DNA of 64,000 nucleotides from JAUUSJ01 sp051880475 (GTDB taxonomy: Bacteria; Bacillota; Clostridia; Lachnospirales; Lachnospiraceae). The DNA is taken from assembly GCA_051880475.1 (NCBI GenBank), contig JBJEOA010000049.1, positions 42,541 through 106,540 of the forward strand. Direction: 5' to 3'. Position numbers and translations under genes: made by a program. The notes beneath the pieces were generated by a model that worked only from the letters and a program-made list of their open reading frames with translations, was not told the origin of the DNA and did no database searches. Below are positions 16,280 through 25,388 of this stretch, piece after piece. Within the stretch, counting starts at the first letter, position 1. The number at the start of each line of letters is the position of its first letter.

Positions 16280-16447
16280 ATGAATTACTCATGTACGAAT
16301 GAACCAGAGATTTGCGGATTTATGACAAATGAATATAAAGCAGGGAAAGTTTCTATTCTTAAATGCGATCAATGCTGTGATGGGTATCTTATTGTTAAAC
16401 AAGGAAAAGAAAGAATGAAAAATAGATTCACTATATTACTGTATTAA
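16280..16447 (+). pseudogene. Remnant of a helicase/topoisomerase-type zinc-ribbon tail
   Basis: A 55-residue frame reads 'MNYSCTNEPEICGFMTNEYK', 'AGKVSILKCDQCCDGYLIVK' then 'QGKERMKNRF'. This looks like the C-terminal zinc ribbons found in UvrD-like helicases and topoisomerases (C-x-x-C-x-DGYLIVK followed by FFGCTNY). The second Cys pair is missing and the frame ends abruptly. There is no ribosome site. I read it as a gene fragment left by deletion, not a functional small protein. Confidence 0.5.
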
Positions 16448-16569
16448 TTTAGTGTAGAAAATAAATAAAAGCTATGGTATGATAAATGCGAAAAACAGTT
16501 TTATTATCCTTATAGTATATAAGATACGATATAGAAATAAAAATACTCATTTAAGAGGAGGCTAAAAAA

Positions 16570-17178
16570 ATGATATCAATTATTGATTATGATGCTGGAA
16601 ATATAAAGAGTGTGGAGAAGGCTCTGCAGCATTTAGGACAGGAAGCGATTATTACACGAGATAAAGATGTGATTTTAGAGAGTAGTCATGTGATATTGCC
16701 GGGTGTTGGTTCTTTCGGGGATGCAATGGGAAAGATACGAGAATATAAGTTAGAAAATGTAATTTATGATGTGGTAGATAAAAAAATTCCATTTCTTGGA
16801 ATTTGTCTTGGACTTCAGCTTCTATATGAGACGAGTGAAGAGAGCGAGGGAGTAACTGGACTTGGCATTTTGGAAGGAAAGATTACAAAAATTCCAAAAC
16901 AGGGAGAGTTAAAAATTCCTCATATGGGATGGAATTCTCTTGATATTGCTCCAAATGCAAAATTGTTTAAGGGTATTGAGAAGAATCCATATGTTTATTT
17001 TGTACATTCTTATTATCTTCAGGCGAAGAGAGAGGAAGAAGTGGCAGCCACGACAGAGTACGGTGTGCATATTCATGCCTCTGTAGAGAAGGGAAATGTA
17101 TTCGCCTGTCAGTTCCATCCAGAGAAGAGTAGTACAGTAGGATTGAAAATTTTAGATAATTTTGTAAATTTATCATAA
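16570..17178 (+). CDS. hisH: Imidazole glycerol phosphate synthase, glutaminase subunit
   Basis: A 202-residue class I glutamine amidotransferase. The catalytic triad is visible: Cys79 in 'FLGICLGLQLL' and the His/Glu pair in 'CQFHPEKSS'; 'MISIIDYDAGNIKSV' and 'LPGVGSFGDAM' are HisH signatures. It supplies ammonia to HisF, producing imidazole glycerol phosphate and AICAR. Strong RBS (AAGAGGAGG). hisF follows 23 bases after the stop. No other his gene is near, unlike the usual operon. Confidence 0.95.
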   Translation: MISIIDYDAGNIKSVEKALQHLGQEAIITRDKDVILESSHVILPGVGSFGDAMGKIREYKLENVIYDVVDKKIPFLGICLGLQLLYETSEESEGVTGLGILEGKITKIPKQGELKIPHMGWNSLDIAPNAKLFKGIEKNPYVYFVHSYYLQAKREEEVAATTEYGVHIHASVEKGNVFACQFHPEKSSTVGLKILDNFVNLS

Positions 17179-17201
17179 TTGAATTGATTGGAGGAAGAAA
17201 A

Positions 17202-17963
17202 ATGCATACAAAGAGAATCATTCCTTGTCTTGATGTTCATGCGGGACGAGTAGTAAAAGGAGTTAATTTTGTAAACTTACGAGATGCAGGAGACCCAGTA
17301 GAAATTGGGGCAGCTTATGATAAAGCTGGGGCAGATGAGTTAGTATTTTTGGATATCACTGCTTCCTCAGATGCCAGAAAAACAGTGGTAGATATGGTTA
17401 GAAAGGTTGCGCAGACTGTATTTATTCCGTTTACAGTAGGTGGAGGAATCCGAACAGTGGAGGATTTTCGAGAAATTTTGAGAGAGGGAGCTGATAAGGT
17501 ATCTATCAACTCTTCCGCCATTAATACGCCAGATTTAATCTCAAGGGCAGCAGATAAGTTTGGTAGCCAATGTGTCGTAGTAGCTATTGATGCCAGAAGA
17601 AGAGAAGATGGAAGTGGATGGAATATCTACAAAAATGGTGGAAGAATCGATGTCGGAATTGATGCTATCGAGTGGGCAGCGAAGGTCGAAAAATTAGGGG
17701 CAGGAGAAATTTTGCTTACAAGCATGGATTGTGACGGGACAAAAGCTGGCTATGATATTGAGCTTACAAGACAGATTGCAGATACTGTATCCATTCCAGT
17801 TATTGCGTCTGGCGGTGCGGGAACAAAGGAACATTTTTATGATGCACTTGTTGATGGAAAAGCAGATGCAGCACTGGCAGCTTCTTTATTTCACTATAAA
17901 GAATTAGAAATTAATGAGGTAAAGAAATATTTACAGGGAAAAGGTGTGCCAGTGAGGTTATAA
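17202..17963 (+). CDS. hisF: Imidazole glycerol phosphate synthase, cyclase subunit
   Basis: A 253-residue TIM barrel. It has 'IIPCLDVHAGRVVKGVNF' with the catalytic Asp, the second catalytic Asp in 'VVAIDARR', and phosphate-binding 'FTVGGGIRT' and 'IASGGAGT'. It partners with HisH to convert PRFAR and ammonia to imidazole glycerol phosphate and AICAR. The start at 17202 follows GGAGGAAGAAAA. Coupled to hisH; the downstream genes belong to a restriction-modification system. Confidence 0.95.
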   Translation: MHTKRIIPCLDVHAGRVVKGVNFVNLRDAGDPVEIGAAYDKAGADELVFLDITASSDARKTVVDMVRKVAQTVFIPFTVGGGIRTVEDFREILREGADKVSINSSAINTPDLISRAADKFGSQCVVVAIDARRREDGSGWNIYKNGGRIDVGIDAIEWAAKVEKLGAGEILLTSMDCDGTKAGYDIELTRQIADTVSIPVIASGGAGTKEHFYDALVDGKADAALAASLFHYKELEINEVKKYLQGKGVPVRL

Positions 17964-18053
17964 TGTATTTTTTGTATTATAGGAAATTGCTCGGTTAGAA
18001 CCTTTTGCCAGTTTTGGTTCTTTTTATCGTTGTAGAAAATGGAGGTAAATAGT

Positions 18054-19133
18054 ATGAGTGATTTCATTGAGGATATCATTATTAAGGAGTTTGGGGAGAA
18101 GAATGTAGAATATTTATTGCAATATTCGTTAATGATTAAGTATTTGGAAAAGAAAACAGCGTCGTTTGATAAAGACGCAAAGGCGAGAGGTTCATTTGGA
18201 AATCTATATGCAATATATGCGGTGGTGAAAGACTACATTGATAAAAAAGAGGATGATGTGGAGTACTCTATGTACGAAGGAATGAGATTTAAAGATGCTC
18301 TCAGTATTGCAAGAAGTCTTCCTTTTGGAGAGAAACTTCAAAATCATGCCCTAAATCACAGATGTAATCAGGAATTTAAAGGATTGTTTGGAGAAGAAAC
18401 TGAAGTGCCAATTATTAGACCTAGAAGAGGTTTATATAAAGCAAATGAAAAACTATTAGAGGTCGAAATCGAAAATAATCGTTTTCTTAATATTGCACCT
18501 GCTTGCATTCAGATAATTAAGAAATATATAGAGTTAAAACAATCTAACTTTCAAGATTTTTTTGATTCATTAAATTTACTAAAATCATCTGTAGATAGTG
18601 ATCCACAGGAGGCATATGATTTTATTGTAGAAACATTAAAACCATCTTCAGATGCAAGAATATTTGAAATAGCATCATATGTTATCATGAAATATCATTA
18701 TATAGATCAGAAGGTGGTTTTCAAAATTGGTAGTGAAGAAAAAGAAATGCCATTGACAATATATAAGGTTAGTAGAACCAATGCAAATGATGGTGGCATT
18801 GATTATATTATGAAGCCACTAGGAAGAATATTTCAAGTTACGGAAACATTTGATTTTAATAAGTACTTTTTGGATATAGATAAATTAGTGCATTATCCAA
18901 TTACATTTGTAATTAAGCAGGATATATCGCCAGAAGATGCGAAGAAAAAAATTGCAGCAGACGCAAAAAATAAATATTCAGATGAGACTCTTTCTCACTA
19001 TTTATCATGTTTTGAAGAGGTTATCACTATCCCTGTTTTGAAAGATTATTTAAATGATAATATTAGGAGAAATTATTTGACGAATATGGTTGATGAGTTA
19101 ATCGAGCAATGTAAAGTTGAATACAATTTTTAG
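18054..19133 (+). CDS. Probable type II restriction endonuclease
   Basis: A 359-residue protein with no confident family assignment. It lies 9 bases upstream of a DNA adenine methyltransferase, the standard layout of a type II restriction gene. The segment 'NDGGIDYIMKPLGRIFQVTE' resembles a PD-(D/E)XK nuclease core (GGxD, then a beta strand ending Q-x-T-E in place of E-x-K), followed by 'KYFLDIDKLVHYPITFVIK'. Start 18054 is chosen because GGAGGT sits 7 bases before it. Recognition sequence cannot be read from the sequence. Confidence 0.65.
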   Translation: MSDFIEDIIIKEFGEKNVEYLLQYSLMIKYLEKKTASFDKDAKARGSFGNLYAIYAVVKDYIDKKEDDVEYSMYEGMRFKDALSIARSLPFGEKLQNHALNHRCNQEFKGLFGEETEVPIIRPRRGLYKANEKLLEVEIENNRFLNIAPACIQIIKKYIELKQSNFQDFFDSLNLLKSSVDSDPQEAYDFIVETLKPSSDARIFEIASYVIMKYHYIDQKVVFKIGSEEKEMPLTIYKVSRTNANDGGIDYIMKPLGRIFQVTETFDFNKYFLDIDKLVHYPITFVIKQDISPEDAKKKIAADAKNKYSDETLSHYLSCFEEVITIPVLKDYLNDNIRRNYLTNMVDELIEQCKVEYNF

Positions 19134-19142
19134 GAGATTTAT

Positions 19143-20033
19143 ATGATTAATTTATTTGAAAATGCAGATTTTGAATATGCTAGCTCAGACAATTCATTAG
19201 TGATTTATAATGATTGTATGGATACACTGAAAAAAATGAAAGAGAAAACGGTTGATTTGATTTTTGCAGACCCCCCATACAATTTAGGTAAGGATTTTGG
19301 AAATGATAGTGACTTGTGGACTGATAGAAAGAAATATCTTGAATGGTGCTATGCTTGGATTGATGAATGTTTTAGAATATTAAAAGATGATGGAACATTT
19401 TATTTAATGAATTCAACACAGAATATACCATATATTTCTATTTATTTGCAGGAACATTATTATATTGTAAATGATATTGTGTGGGCTTATGATAGCTCTG
19501 GTGTTCAATCAAAGAAGAAATATGGTTCTTTATATGAGCCAATTTTAATGGCCACCAAAAATGAAAAGGTTAAATATACTTTCAATTATCAAGATATATT
19601 GGTTGAAGCAAAAACAGGAGCAAAAAGAGGACTTATCGATTATAGAAAGAATCCTCCACAGCCGTATAACACGGAAAAGGTGCCAGGAAATGTGTGGGAA
19701 TTTCCGAGAGTGCGATTTAAAATGGAGGAGTATGAGAATCATCCATCACAAAAGCCGGAAGTTTTATTGGAAAGAATAATTAAAGCATCAAGTAATGCGG
19801 ATGAAATCGTTTTAGATCCATTTGGTGGTAGTTTTTCTACATCAGCAGTAGCTACCAGATTAGGAAGAAGAGCTATCAGCATGGATATCAATAAGGAATA
19901 TTTTAAAATAGGAATTCGTAGAACAGGAATTGCTAAAGTCTATGGGGATGAGGTGCTTCAGAAAGATAAGAGCCGAAAAACAAAAAATACTTCAAAAAAA
20001 GACCATAAATCTTTATATCAAACAGTTAGTTAA
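19143..20033 (+). CDS. Type II DNA methyltransferase (beta class, adenine-type)
   Basis: A 296-residue SAM-dependent methyltransferase. The catalytic motif 'FADPPYNLGK' (DPPY, residues 43-46) comes first and the SAM-binding 'VLDPFGGSFSTSAVATRLGR' (in two parts: VLDPFGGSFS and ATRLGR) comes late, which defines the beta-class order. 'HPSQKPEVLLERII' is the usual motif X region. It should protect DNA from the nuclease encoded just upstream. The Lys/Ser-rich tail after 'EVLQKDKSRK' is extra. Target site unknown. Confidence 0.9.
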   Translation: MINLFENADFEYASSDNSLVIYNDCMDTLKKMKEKTVDLIFADPPYNLGKDFGNDSDLWTDRKKYLEWCYAWIDECFRILKDDGTFYLMNSTQNIPYISIYLQEHYYIVNDIVWAYDSSGVQSKKKYGSLYEPILMATKNEKVKYTFNYQDILVEAKTGAKRGLIDYRKNPPQPYNTEKVPGNVWEFPRVRFKMEEYENHPSQKPEVLLERIIKASSNADEIVLDPFGGSFSTSAVATRLGRRAISMDINKEYFKIGIRRTGIAKVYGDEVLQKDKSRKTKNTSKKDHKSLYQTVS

Positions 20034-20143
20034 AAGTCATTGATTGTAGCAGAGTAATTGTATGGCAAATCAAAGCTTTTGCGGTTGTATTATCTGCAAT
20101 AGTCCATGTTGCGATTTGCTTTAAAGATTATAAAAAAAGCTAC

Positions 20144-20196
20144 AAAAAGAAACTCCTAATCCCCTCAAGATTGAGGAAATTAGGAGTTTCTTTTTA
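20144..20196. terminator. Bidirectional terminator between methyltransferase and activase genes
   Basis: GAAACTCCTAAT (20149-20160) pairs with ATTAGGAGTTTC (20179-20190), with inner CCTCA/TGAGG pairing, an A-run on the left and a TTTTT run on the right. It serves both convergent genes. Confidence 0.88.
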
Positions 20197-20211
20197 ATGA
20201 TTTTAACTATT

Positions 20212-23200
20212 CTAATTATCTAAGTTCTTCTTAGCCGTAGAAAGCATCAACTTAATACGATTAATCTGATTTACCTCACTTGCACCTGGGTCGTAGTCAA
20301 TTGCCACAATATTTGCCTTGGGATGCTGATAGCGAATTTCTTTAATAACTCCCTTGCCGACGATATGGTTTGGTAGGCAGGCAAATGGCTGAGTACAAAC
20401 GATGTTTGGCACACCGCTGTGGATAAGTTCCATCATCTCACCAGTTAGGAACCAGCCCTCACCAGTTTGATTACCGAGCGACACAAAATTTTCTGCCATT
20501 TTTGCTAAATCCTCGATATGAGCAGATGGAGTAAAATGCTTACTCTTCTTTAACGCATCATTGATAGGCTTTCTACATTGTTCAATTGCCTGAATACCGA
20601 GCTTGCAAAGAGCAGCAGATTGTTTTGATTTTCCAAGATATTTCGCCTTAAAGTCTGTATTATAAAAACTATAGAGCAAGAAATCAACTAAATCTGGAAC
20701 GACTGCCTGCGCACCTTCCGCCTCGAGGAGTTCCACTAAGTGATTATTTGCATCTGGAAGAAATTTTACTAAAATTTCTCCTACAATACCAACCTTTGGT
20801 TTTTCGATATGTAATCTTGGAAGTTCATCAAACTCTTTAATGATTGCTTTTACATTTTTCTTAAATCCAGAAATAGTAGCTTTCTCCAAAGAATCTTGAC
20901 AAATTTTCAGCCATTTTTTGTGAAGAGCATTGGCAGAGCCTGCAACTTTCTCATAAGGACGGGTTGCGTAGAGAACTCTCATAAATAAATCTCCGTACAA
21001 GAAAGCTTGCACTGTGCGTTTTAAAAATGGTGCACTAATCTGAAATCCCTCATTTTTTTCAAGTCCCTGAACACTAATGCTGATGACTGGAATATGTCCG
21101 TATCCCATTTTTCCTAATGCTCTTCGAATAAATCCGATATAATTACTAGCACGGCATCCTCCGCCTGTCTGAGTGATGGCAAGAGCAACTTTATTTAAGT
21201 CATATTTTCCAGACTCAAGTGCATTGATTAATTGTCCGATAACAATAAGAGAAGGATAGCAGGCGTCATTATTTACATATTTAAGTCCTGTATTAACAGC
21301 AGATTTTCCCATTTCTGGAAGAATTTCCATATGCATATTAGAGTAATCCGCGGCAGCTTGAAGTAAATCAAAATGAATTGGTGACATCTGAGGAACTAAA
21401 ATAGTATAGTCTTTAGCCATCTCTTTTGTAAATTCAATACGCTCAAAAGCTGCGGAAGATTCTATTGGCTCCACACATTGTTTGTGGCGGACAGAAACAG
21501 CGCTAAGGAGCGAGCGGATACGAATTCTAGCGGCTCCTAAATTATTCACTTCATCAATTTTTAAAACAGTATAAATACGTCCAGACTTGGATAAAATATC
21601 ATTAACCGCATCTGTTGTGACCGCATCTAGACCACAGCCAAAAGAATTTAGTTGAATCATTTCAAGCTGCTTATTTTTCTTTGCATAGTTGGCAGCACGG
21701 TAAAGTCTAGAGTGATACATCCACTGGTCAGATACGATGAGCGGACGCTCCACTTGACTTAGATGACTGACGGAATCCTCAGATAGAACTGCCACATCAT
21801 AGGAAGTGATAAGCTCTGGGAGTCCGTGGTTAATCTCAGGGTCGATATGGTATGGACGACCTGCCAGCACAATTCCTGTTTTTCCAGTTTCAGCAAGGTA
21901 GGCTAAAGCTTCTTCTCCCTTCTTTTGGATATCTTTTCTTACCTGCTTGGCTTCAGCGTAAGATTTTTCTACCGCAGATGAAATTTCCTTTTTGCTAATC
22001 GAGAATTTTCTTCCAATCTCATCGTAGAGTCGCTCTATCAATGCTTTTTTATTATCGAGAGCCAAAAATGGATTCATAAAATGAATGCTCTTATCTTTTA
22101 ACTCTTCCACATTATTTTTGATATTTTCTGCGTAAGAAGTAACAATAGGGCAGTTATAGTGATTGACGGCGTCCTTTGTCTCATTTTGCTCATAAGGGAT
22201 ACATGGATAGAAAATATTTTTAATTCCCTTCTTTAAAAGCCACATAATATGACCGTGAGCAAGCTTTGCAGGATAACATTCAGATTCACTTGGAATGGAT
22301 TCAATGCCAAGCTCATATATATTTCTAGAGGAGCGAGGAGACAGAATAACACGGAATCCAAGCTCTGTAAAAAACGTGAACCAGAATGGATAATTTTCAT
22401 ACATATTAAGGACACGAGGAATACCGATTTCCCCTCGTTTTGCCTCATTTTCAAAAATTGGTTTATAGCCAAAAATACGTTTTAATTTATAATCATATAA
22501 GTTTGGAACCGTTTCTTTTGTTTTATTTACCTTTCCAAGTCCACGCTCACAGCGATTTCCTGTAATATATTGTCTATCACCTGTGAAATGATTGACTGTG
22601 AGGAGACAGTTATTTGTACAGCCCTTGCATCTTCTCATATCTGTGTGAAAATCAAGTGTTACAATATCATCAAGAGAAAGCATTGTACTTTCCATACCGT
22701 CTTCATAGTGGTCTCTTGCGATAAGAGCTGCACCGAAAGCTCCCATAATACCAGCAATATCTGGTCTTATAGCATTGCAGCCAGAAATCAACTCAAAGGC
22801 GCGAAGAACAGCATCGTTATAGAAAGTTCCGCCCTGTACAACAATATTTGTTCCAAGGTCTTTTGGAGAAGTCAATTTAATAACTTTTAATAATGCGTTC
22901 TTGATAACGGAGTAGGCAAGTCCGGCGGAGATATCGCCGACTTGAGCTCCCTCTTTTTGTGCCTGTTTTACTCTAGAGTTCATAAAAACAGTACAGCGAG
23001 AACCTAAGTCAACTGGTTGACTGGCAAAAAGAGCTACTTTTGCAAAATCCTTTACGTTATAATTAAGAGATTTGGCGAAAGTCTCAATAAAAGAGCCACA
23101 TCCAGAAGAACAAGCCTCGTTTAAGAGTACATTATTGACAACTTTATCTTTAATTTTGATACATTTCATATCTTGACCGCCGATATCTAAAATGCAATCT

Positions 23201-24435
23201 ACCTCGGGATTAAAAAAGGCAGCAGCATTATAGTGAGCGATTGTCTCAACTTCACCTTCATCGAGCATAAAGGCAGCTTTTACGAGAAATTCTCCGTATC
23301 CAGTGGAACAAGAGCGAACAATTTTTGCCGTTGCAGGCATTTGTTCTTGAATTTCTTTGATGGCACGAATTGTTGTTTTTAATAGATTTCCGTTATTATT
23401 ACTATAAAAATGATACAAAAGCGTTCCATCTTCCCCAATTACAGCCACTTTGGTTGTTGTACTTCCGGCATCAATCCCTAAAAAACAATTACCTTTATAA
23501 GAAGATAATTCTCCTTTTTTTATAGCGAAACGATTATGTTTTTTTGTAAACTGCTCGTATTCTTCCTCAGAGGAAAAAAGTGGGTCAAGACGCTCTACCT
23601 CAACGGCGAGTTCAATTCCAGATGCGAGTTGCTCTAAGAGAGCATCAATCGTAGTAGAATGTTCGTCATCTGCGTGAAGAGCAGCTCCGATTGCCGCAAA
23701 TAGATGAGAATGTTCGGGTGCGATAACTTGCTCTTTACTTAAGTGAAGGGTGCGAATAAAAGCCTCCTTTAATTCAGATAAAAAGTGGAGAGGACCACCC
23801 AAAAAAGCGACATTTCCGCGGATTGGTTTACCGCAGGCAAGTCCACTGATTGTCTGATTTACGACCGCTTGAAAAATAGAAGCAGCGAGATTTTCCTTTG
23901 TCGCTCCTTCATTAATTAATGGCTGAATATCTGTTTTTGCAAAAACTCCACATCGTGCTGCAATTGGATAGATAGTTTTATATCCCTTTGCATACTCGTT
24001 AAGTCCACTCGCATCTGTCTGTAAAAGGGAAGCCATCTGGTCGATAAAAGCACCTGTTCCACCGGCACAGACACCGTTCATTCTCTGGTCAATCCCATTA
24101 GAAAAGTAAATAATTTTCGCATCCTCACCGCCAAGCTCGATTGCGACATCTGTCTGTGGAGCATAATCTGTCAAAGAGGTCGATACACAGATAACCTCTT
24201 GGGCAAATGGAATATTCATTTTTTCACATATAATCATTCCGCCAGAGCCTGTTACCGTAGGATGTACTGTGATATTTCCTAATTTATTTTTTGCTTTTTG
24301 AAATAAATCACATAGAGTTTCTTGTATATTTGCGAAGTGACGTTGATAATCACTAAACAGTAAGTTTTTTGTTTCATCTAGTATAGCAATTTTTATAGTC
24401 GTGGAACCAATATCAATTCCTAATGTATATTTCAT
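20212..24435 (-). CDS. Large 2-hydroxyacyl-CoA dehydratase activase-type protein
   Basis: At 1407 residues this matches the large clostridial 'acyl-CoA dehydratase activase-related' fusion. It has two ASKHA ATPase domains of the BcrA/BadF/HgdC type (about 1-260: 'LGIDIGSTTIKIAILDE', 'GVCAGGTGAFIDQMA'; about 320-580: 'LGIDAGSTTTKVAVIGED', 'NEACSSGCGSFIETFA'), a DUF2229 region (about 640-870) and an HgdB-like C-terminal domain. The Cys between the ATPase repeats should hold a 4Fe-4S centre for ATP-driven low-potential electron transfer. No separate dehydratase is nearby; substrate unknown. RBS AGGGAGGAT precedes the ATG. Confidence 0.88.
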   Translation of the reverse strand: MKYTLGIDIGSTTIKIAILDETKNLLFSDYQRHFANIQETLCDLFQKAKNKLGNITVHPTVTGSGGMIICEKMNIPFAQEVICVSTSLTDYAPQTDVAIELGGEDAKIIYFSNGIDQRMNGVCAGGTGAFIDQMASLLQTDASGLNEYAKGYKTIYPIAARCGVFAKTDIQPLINEGATKENLAASIFQAVVNQTISGLACGKPIRGNVAFLGGPLHFLSELKEAFIRTLHLSKEQVIAPEHSHLFAAIGAALHADDEHSTTIDALLEQLASGIELAVEVERLDPLFSSEEEYEQFTKKHNRFAIKKGELSSYKGNCFLGIDAGSTTTKVAVIGEDGTLLYHFYSNNNGNLLKTTIRAIKEIQEQMPATAKIVRSCSTGYGEFLVKAAFMLDEGEVETIAHYNAAAFFNPEVDCILDIGGQDMKCIKIKDKVVNNVLLNEACSSGCGSFIETFAKSLNYNVKDFAKVALFASQPVDLGSRCTVFMNSRVKQAQKEGAQVGDISAGLAYSVIKNALLKVIKLTSPKDLGTNIVVQGGTFYNDAVLRAFELISGCNAIRPDIAGIMGAFGAALIARDHYEDGMESTMLSLDDIVTLDFHTDMRRCKGCTNNCLLTVNHFTGDRQYITGNRCERGLGKVNKTKETVPNLYDYKLKRIFGYKPIFENEAKRGEIGIPRVLNMYENYPFWFTFFTELGFRVILSPRSSRNIYELGIESIPSESECYPAKLAHGHIMWLLKKGIKNIFYPCIPYEQNETKDAVNHYNCPIVTSYAENIKNNVEELKDKSIHFMNPFLALDNKKALIERLYDEIGRKFSISKKEISSAVEKSYAEAKQVRKDIQKKGEEALAYLAETGKTGIVLAGRPYHIDPEINHGLPELITSYDVAVLSEDSVSHLSQVERPLIVSDQWMYHSRLYRAANYAKKNKQLEMIQLNSFGCGLDAVTTDAVNDILSKSGRIYTVLKIDEVNNLGAARIRIRSLLSAVSVRHKQCVEPIESSAAFERIEFTKEMAKDYTILVPQMSPIHFDLLQAAADYSNMHMEILPEMGKSAVNTGLKYVNNDACYPSLIVIGQLINALESGKYDLNKVALAITQTGGGCRASNYIGFIRRALGKMGYGHIPVISISVQGLEKNEGFQISAPFLKRTVQAFLYGDLFMRVLYATRPYEKVAGSANALHKKWLKICQDSLEKATISGFKKNVKAIIKEFDELPRLHIEKPKVGIVGEILVKFLPDANNHLVELLEAEGAQAVVPDLVDFLLYSFYNTDFKAKYLGKSKQSAALCKLGIQAIEQCRKPINDALKKSKHFTPSAHIEDLAKMAENFVSLGNQTGEGWFLTGEMMELIHSGVPNIVCTQPFACLPNHIVGKGVIKEIRYQHPKANIVAIDYDPGASEVNQINRIKLMLSTAKKNLDN

Positions 24436-24822
24436 TTCAATATCCTCCCTTGTAAATTTCTATGCTTACCATATATATTATCTATCATTTTTGTATCATG
24501 GATAAGATGTATGGTATGATAAGGTATACAAGTACAGTATAGTGCGTAATACGCATAGTATCTTTCCTTGATGTGAAAACAGTAGTTATTATAACGGAAA
24601 AAAATATAAAAAACAATAGACAAAAAACAGAAAAAGTTAGGTTTTATAATGAAATTTCCTGCTAAGAGACGAAACAAGTAGGCTTTTTGCTGTAGCTGTC
24701 TATAAAAAAGATATTATGTATATTTAAATAAGTACGTTCACGGATAAATTCATGCCATCATATGATAATTTAGAGAAGGGTTAAGGTGATTTTTTTATTT
24801 CACTGAAAAAGGAGGAGAAAAA
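24436..24822. other. Divergent intergenic region, activase / LysM gene
   Basis: No gene is visible. A possible promoter for the LysM gene is TTCACG (24737-24742), 18-base spacer, TATGAT (24761-24766). A short near-palindromic AT-rich patch (ATGGTATGATAAGG near 24510) lies on the activase side. Confidence 0.35.
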
Positions 24823-25218
24823 ATGCTTGATTTATTTGAGTATATTTCTACATGTCAAGAGGAAGAAGAAAAAAAGGGAAAAAAAACTTGTGGCGGTGTC
24901 ATATATGTGATAAAAGATGGAGATACTTTATATGGAATTTCAAAAAAATACCAGTTAAAAGTGAAAGATATTTTGTCTGCTAATCCGTATGTGGATATTT
25001 ATAATCTGCAAAAGGAGGATGAAATTTGTATTCCTGTTATAGAAAGTAAGCCTATGGAAGAGTTTGATACTTATGTTATAAAAGAGGAAGATACAATTTT
25101 AAGTATACTTGAAAGTATAGGCTTAAGTTTTGAGGAATTAGCGAAGCTAAATAAAAATATTTCGAATATGAAACTTCCGATGGGGACGGTATTATTAATT
25201 CCCAAAAAAAGAAAATAA
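24823..25218 (+). CDS. Double LysM-domain protein without signal peptide
   Basis: A 131-residue protein with two LysM motifs: 'VIYVIKDGDTLYGISKKYQL' with 'VKDILSANPYVD' (about 26-72), and 'DTYVIKEEDTILSILESIGL' with 'SFEELAKLNKNI' (about 82-127). LysM binds GlcNAc polymers such as peptidoglycan. There is no signal peptide or membrane segment, which suggests a spore-coat or cytoplasmically assembled protein as in SafA-like coat proteins; this is inference. Start follows AAAGGAGGAG. Confidence 0.8.
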   Translation: MLDLFEYISTCQEEEEKKGKKTCGGVIYVIKDGDTLYGISKKYQLKVKDILSANPYVDIYNLQKEDEICIPVIESKPMEEFDTYVIKEEDTILSILESIGLSFEELAKLNKNISNMKLPMGTVLLIPKKRK

Positions 25219-25280
25219 AACTTTGGTAAGTTTGTATATTTGATTTGCGATAAGATTATGTAAACTTTCTGTGATAAAGT

Positions 25281-25309
25281 TTGAAAAAAATAGGTGGATA
25301 TGGTATCAT
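25281..25309 (+). promoter_or_regulatory. Promoter of the corA-like gene
   Basis: TTGAAA (25281-25286), 17-base spacer, TATCAT (25304-25309). A hairpin AGCTTGGGATAT / ATATCTCAGGCT (about 25321-25352) sits at the start of the predicted leader and could modulate translation. Confidence 0.6.
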
Positions 25310-25388
25310 AAGAAATGTATAGCTTGGGATATTCTTCCTCATATCTCAGGCTGTTCATACACAATAAAAAGGAAGGAAGCAGATTGAC

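Noticed and set aside
20062..20124. 20-residue Cys-rich peptide 'MANQSFCGCIICNSPCCDLL'
   Set aside because: No ribosome site, and another frame in the same place reads as a hydrophobic/basic fragment (AIVHVAICFKDYKK). Probably decayed coding DNA; too little to name.
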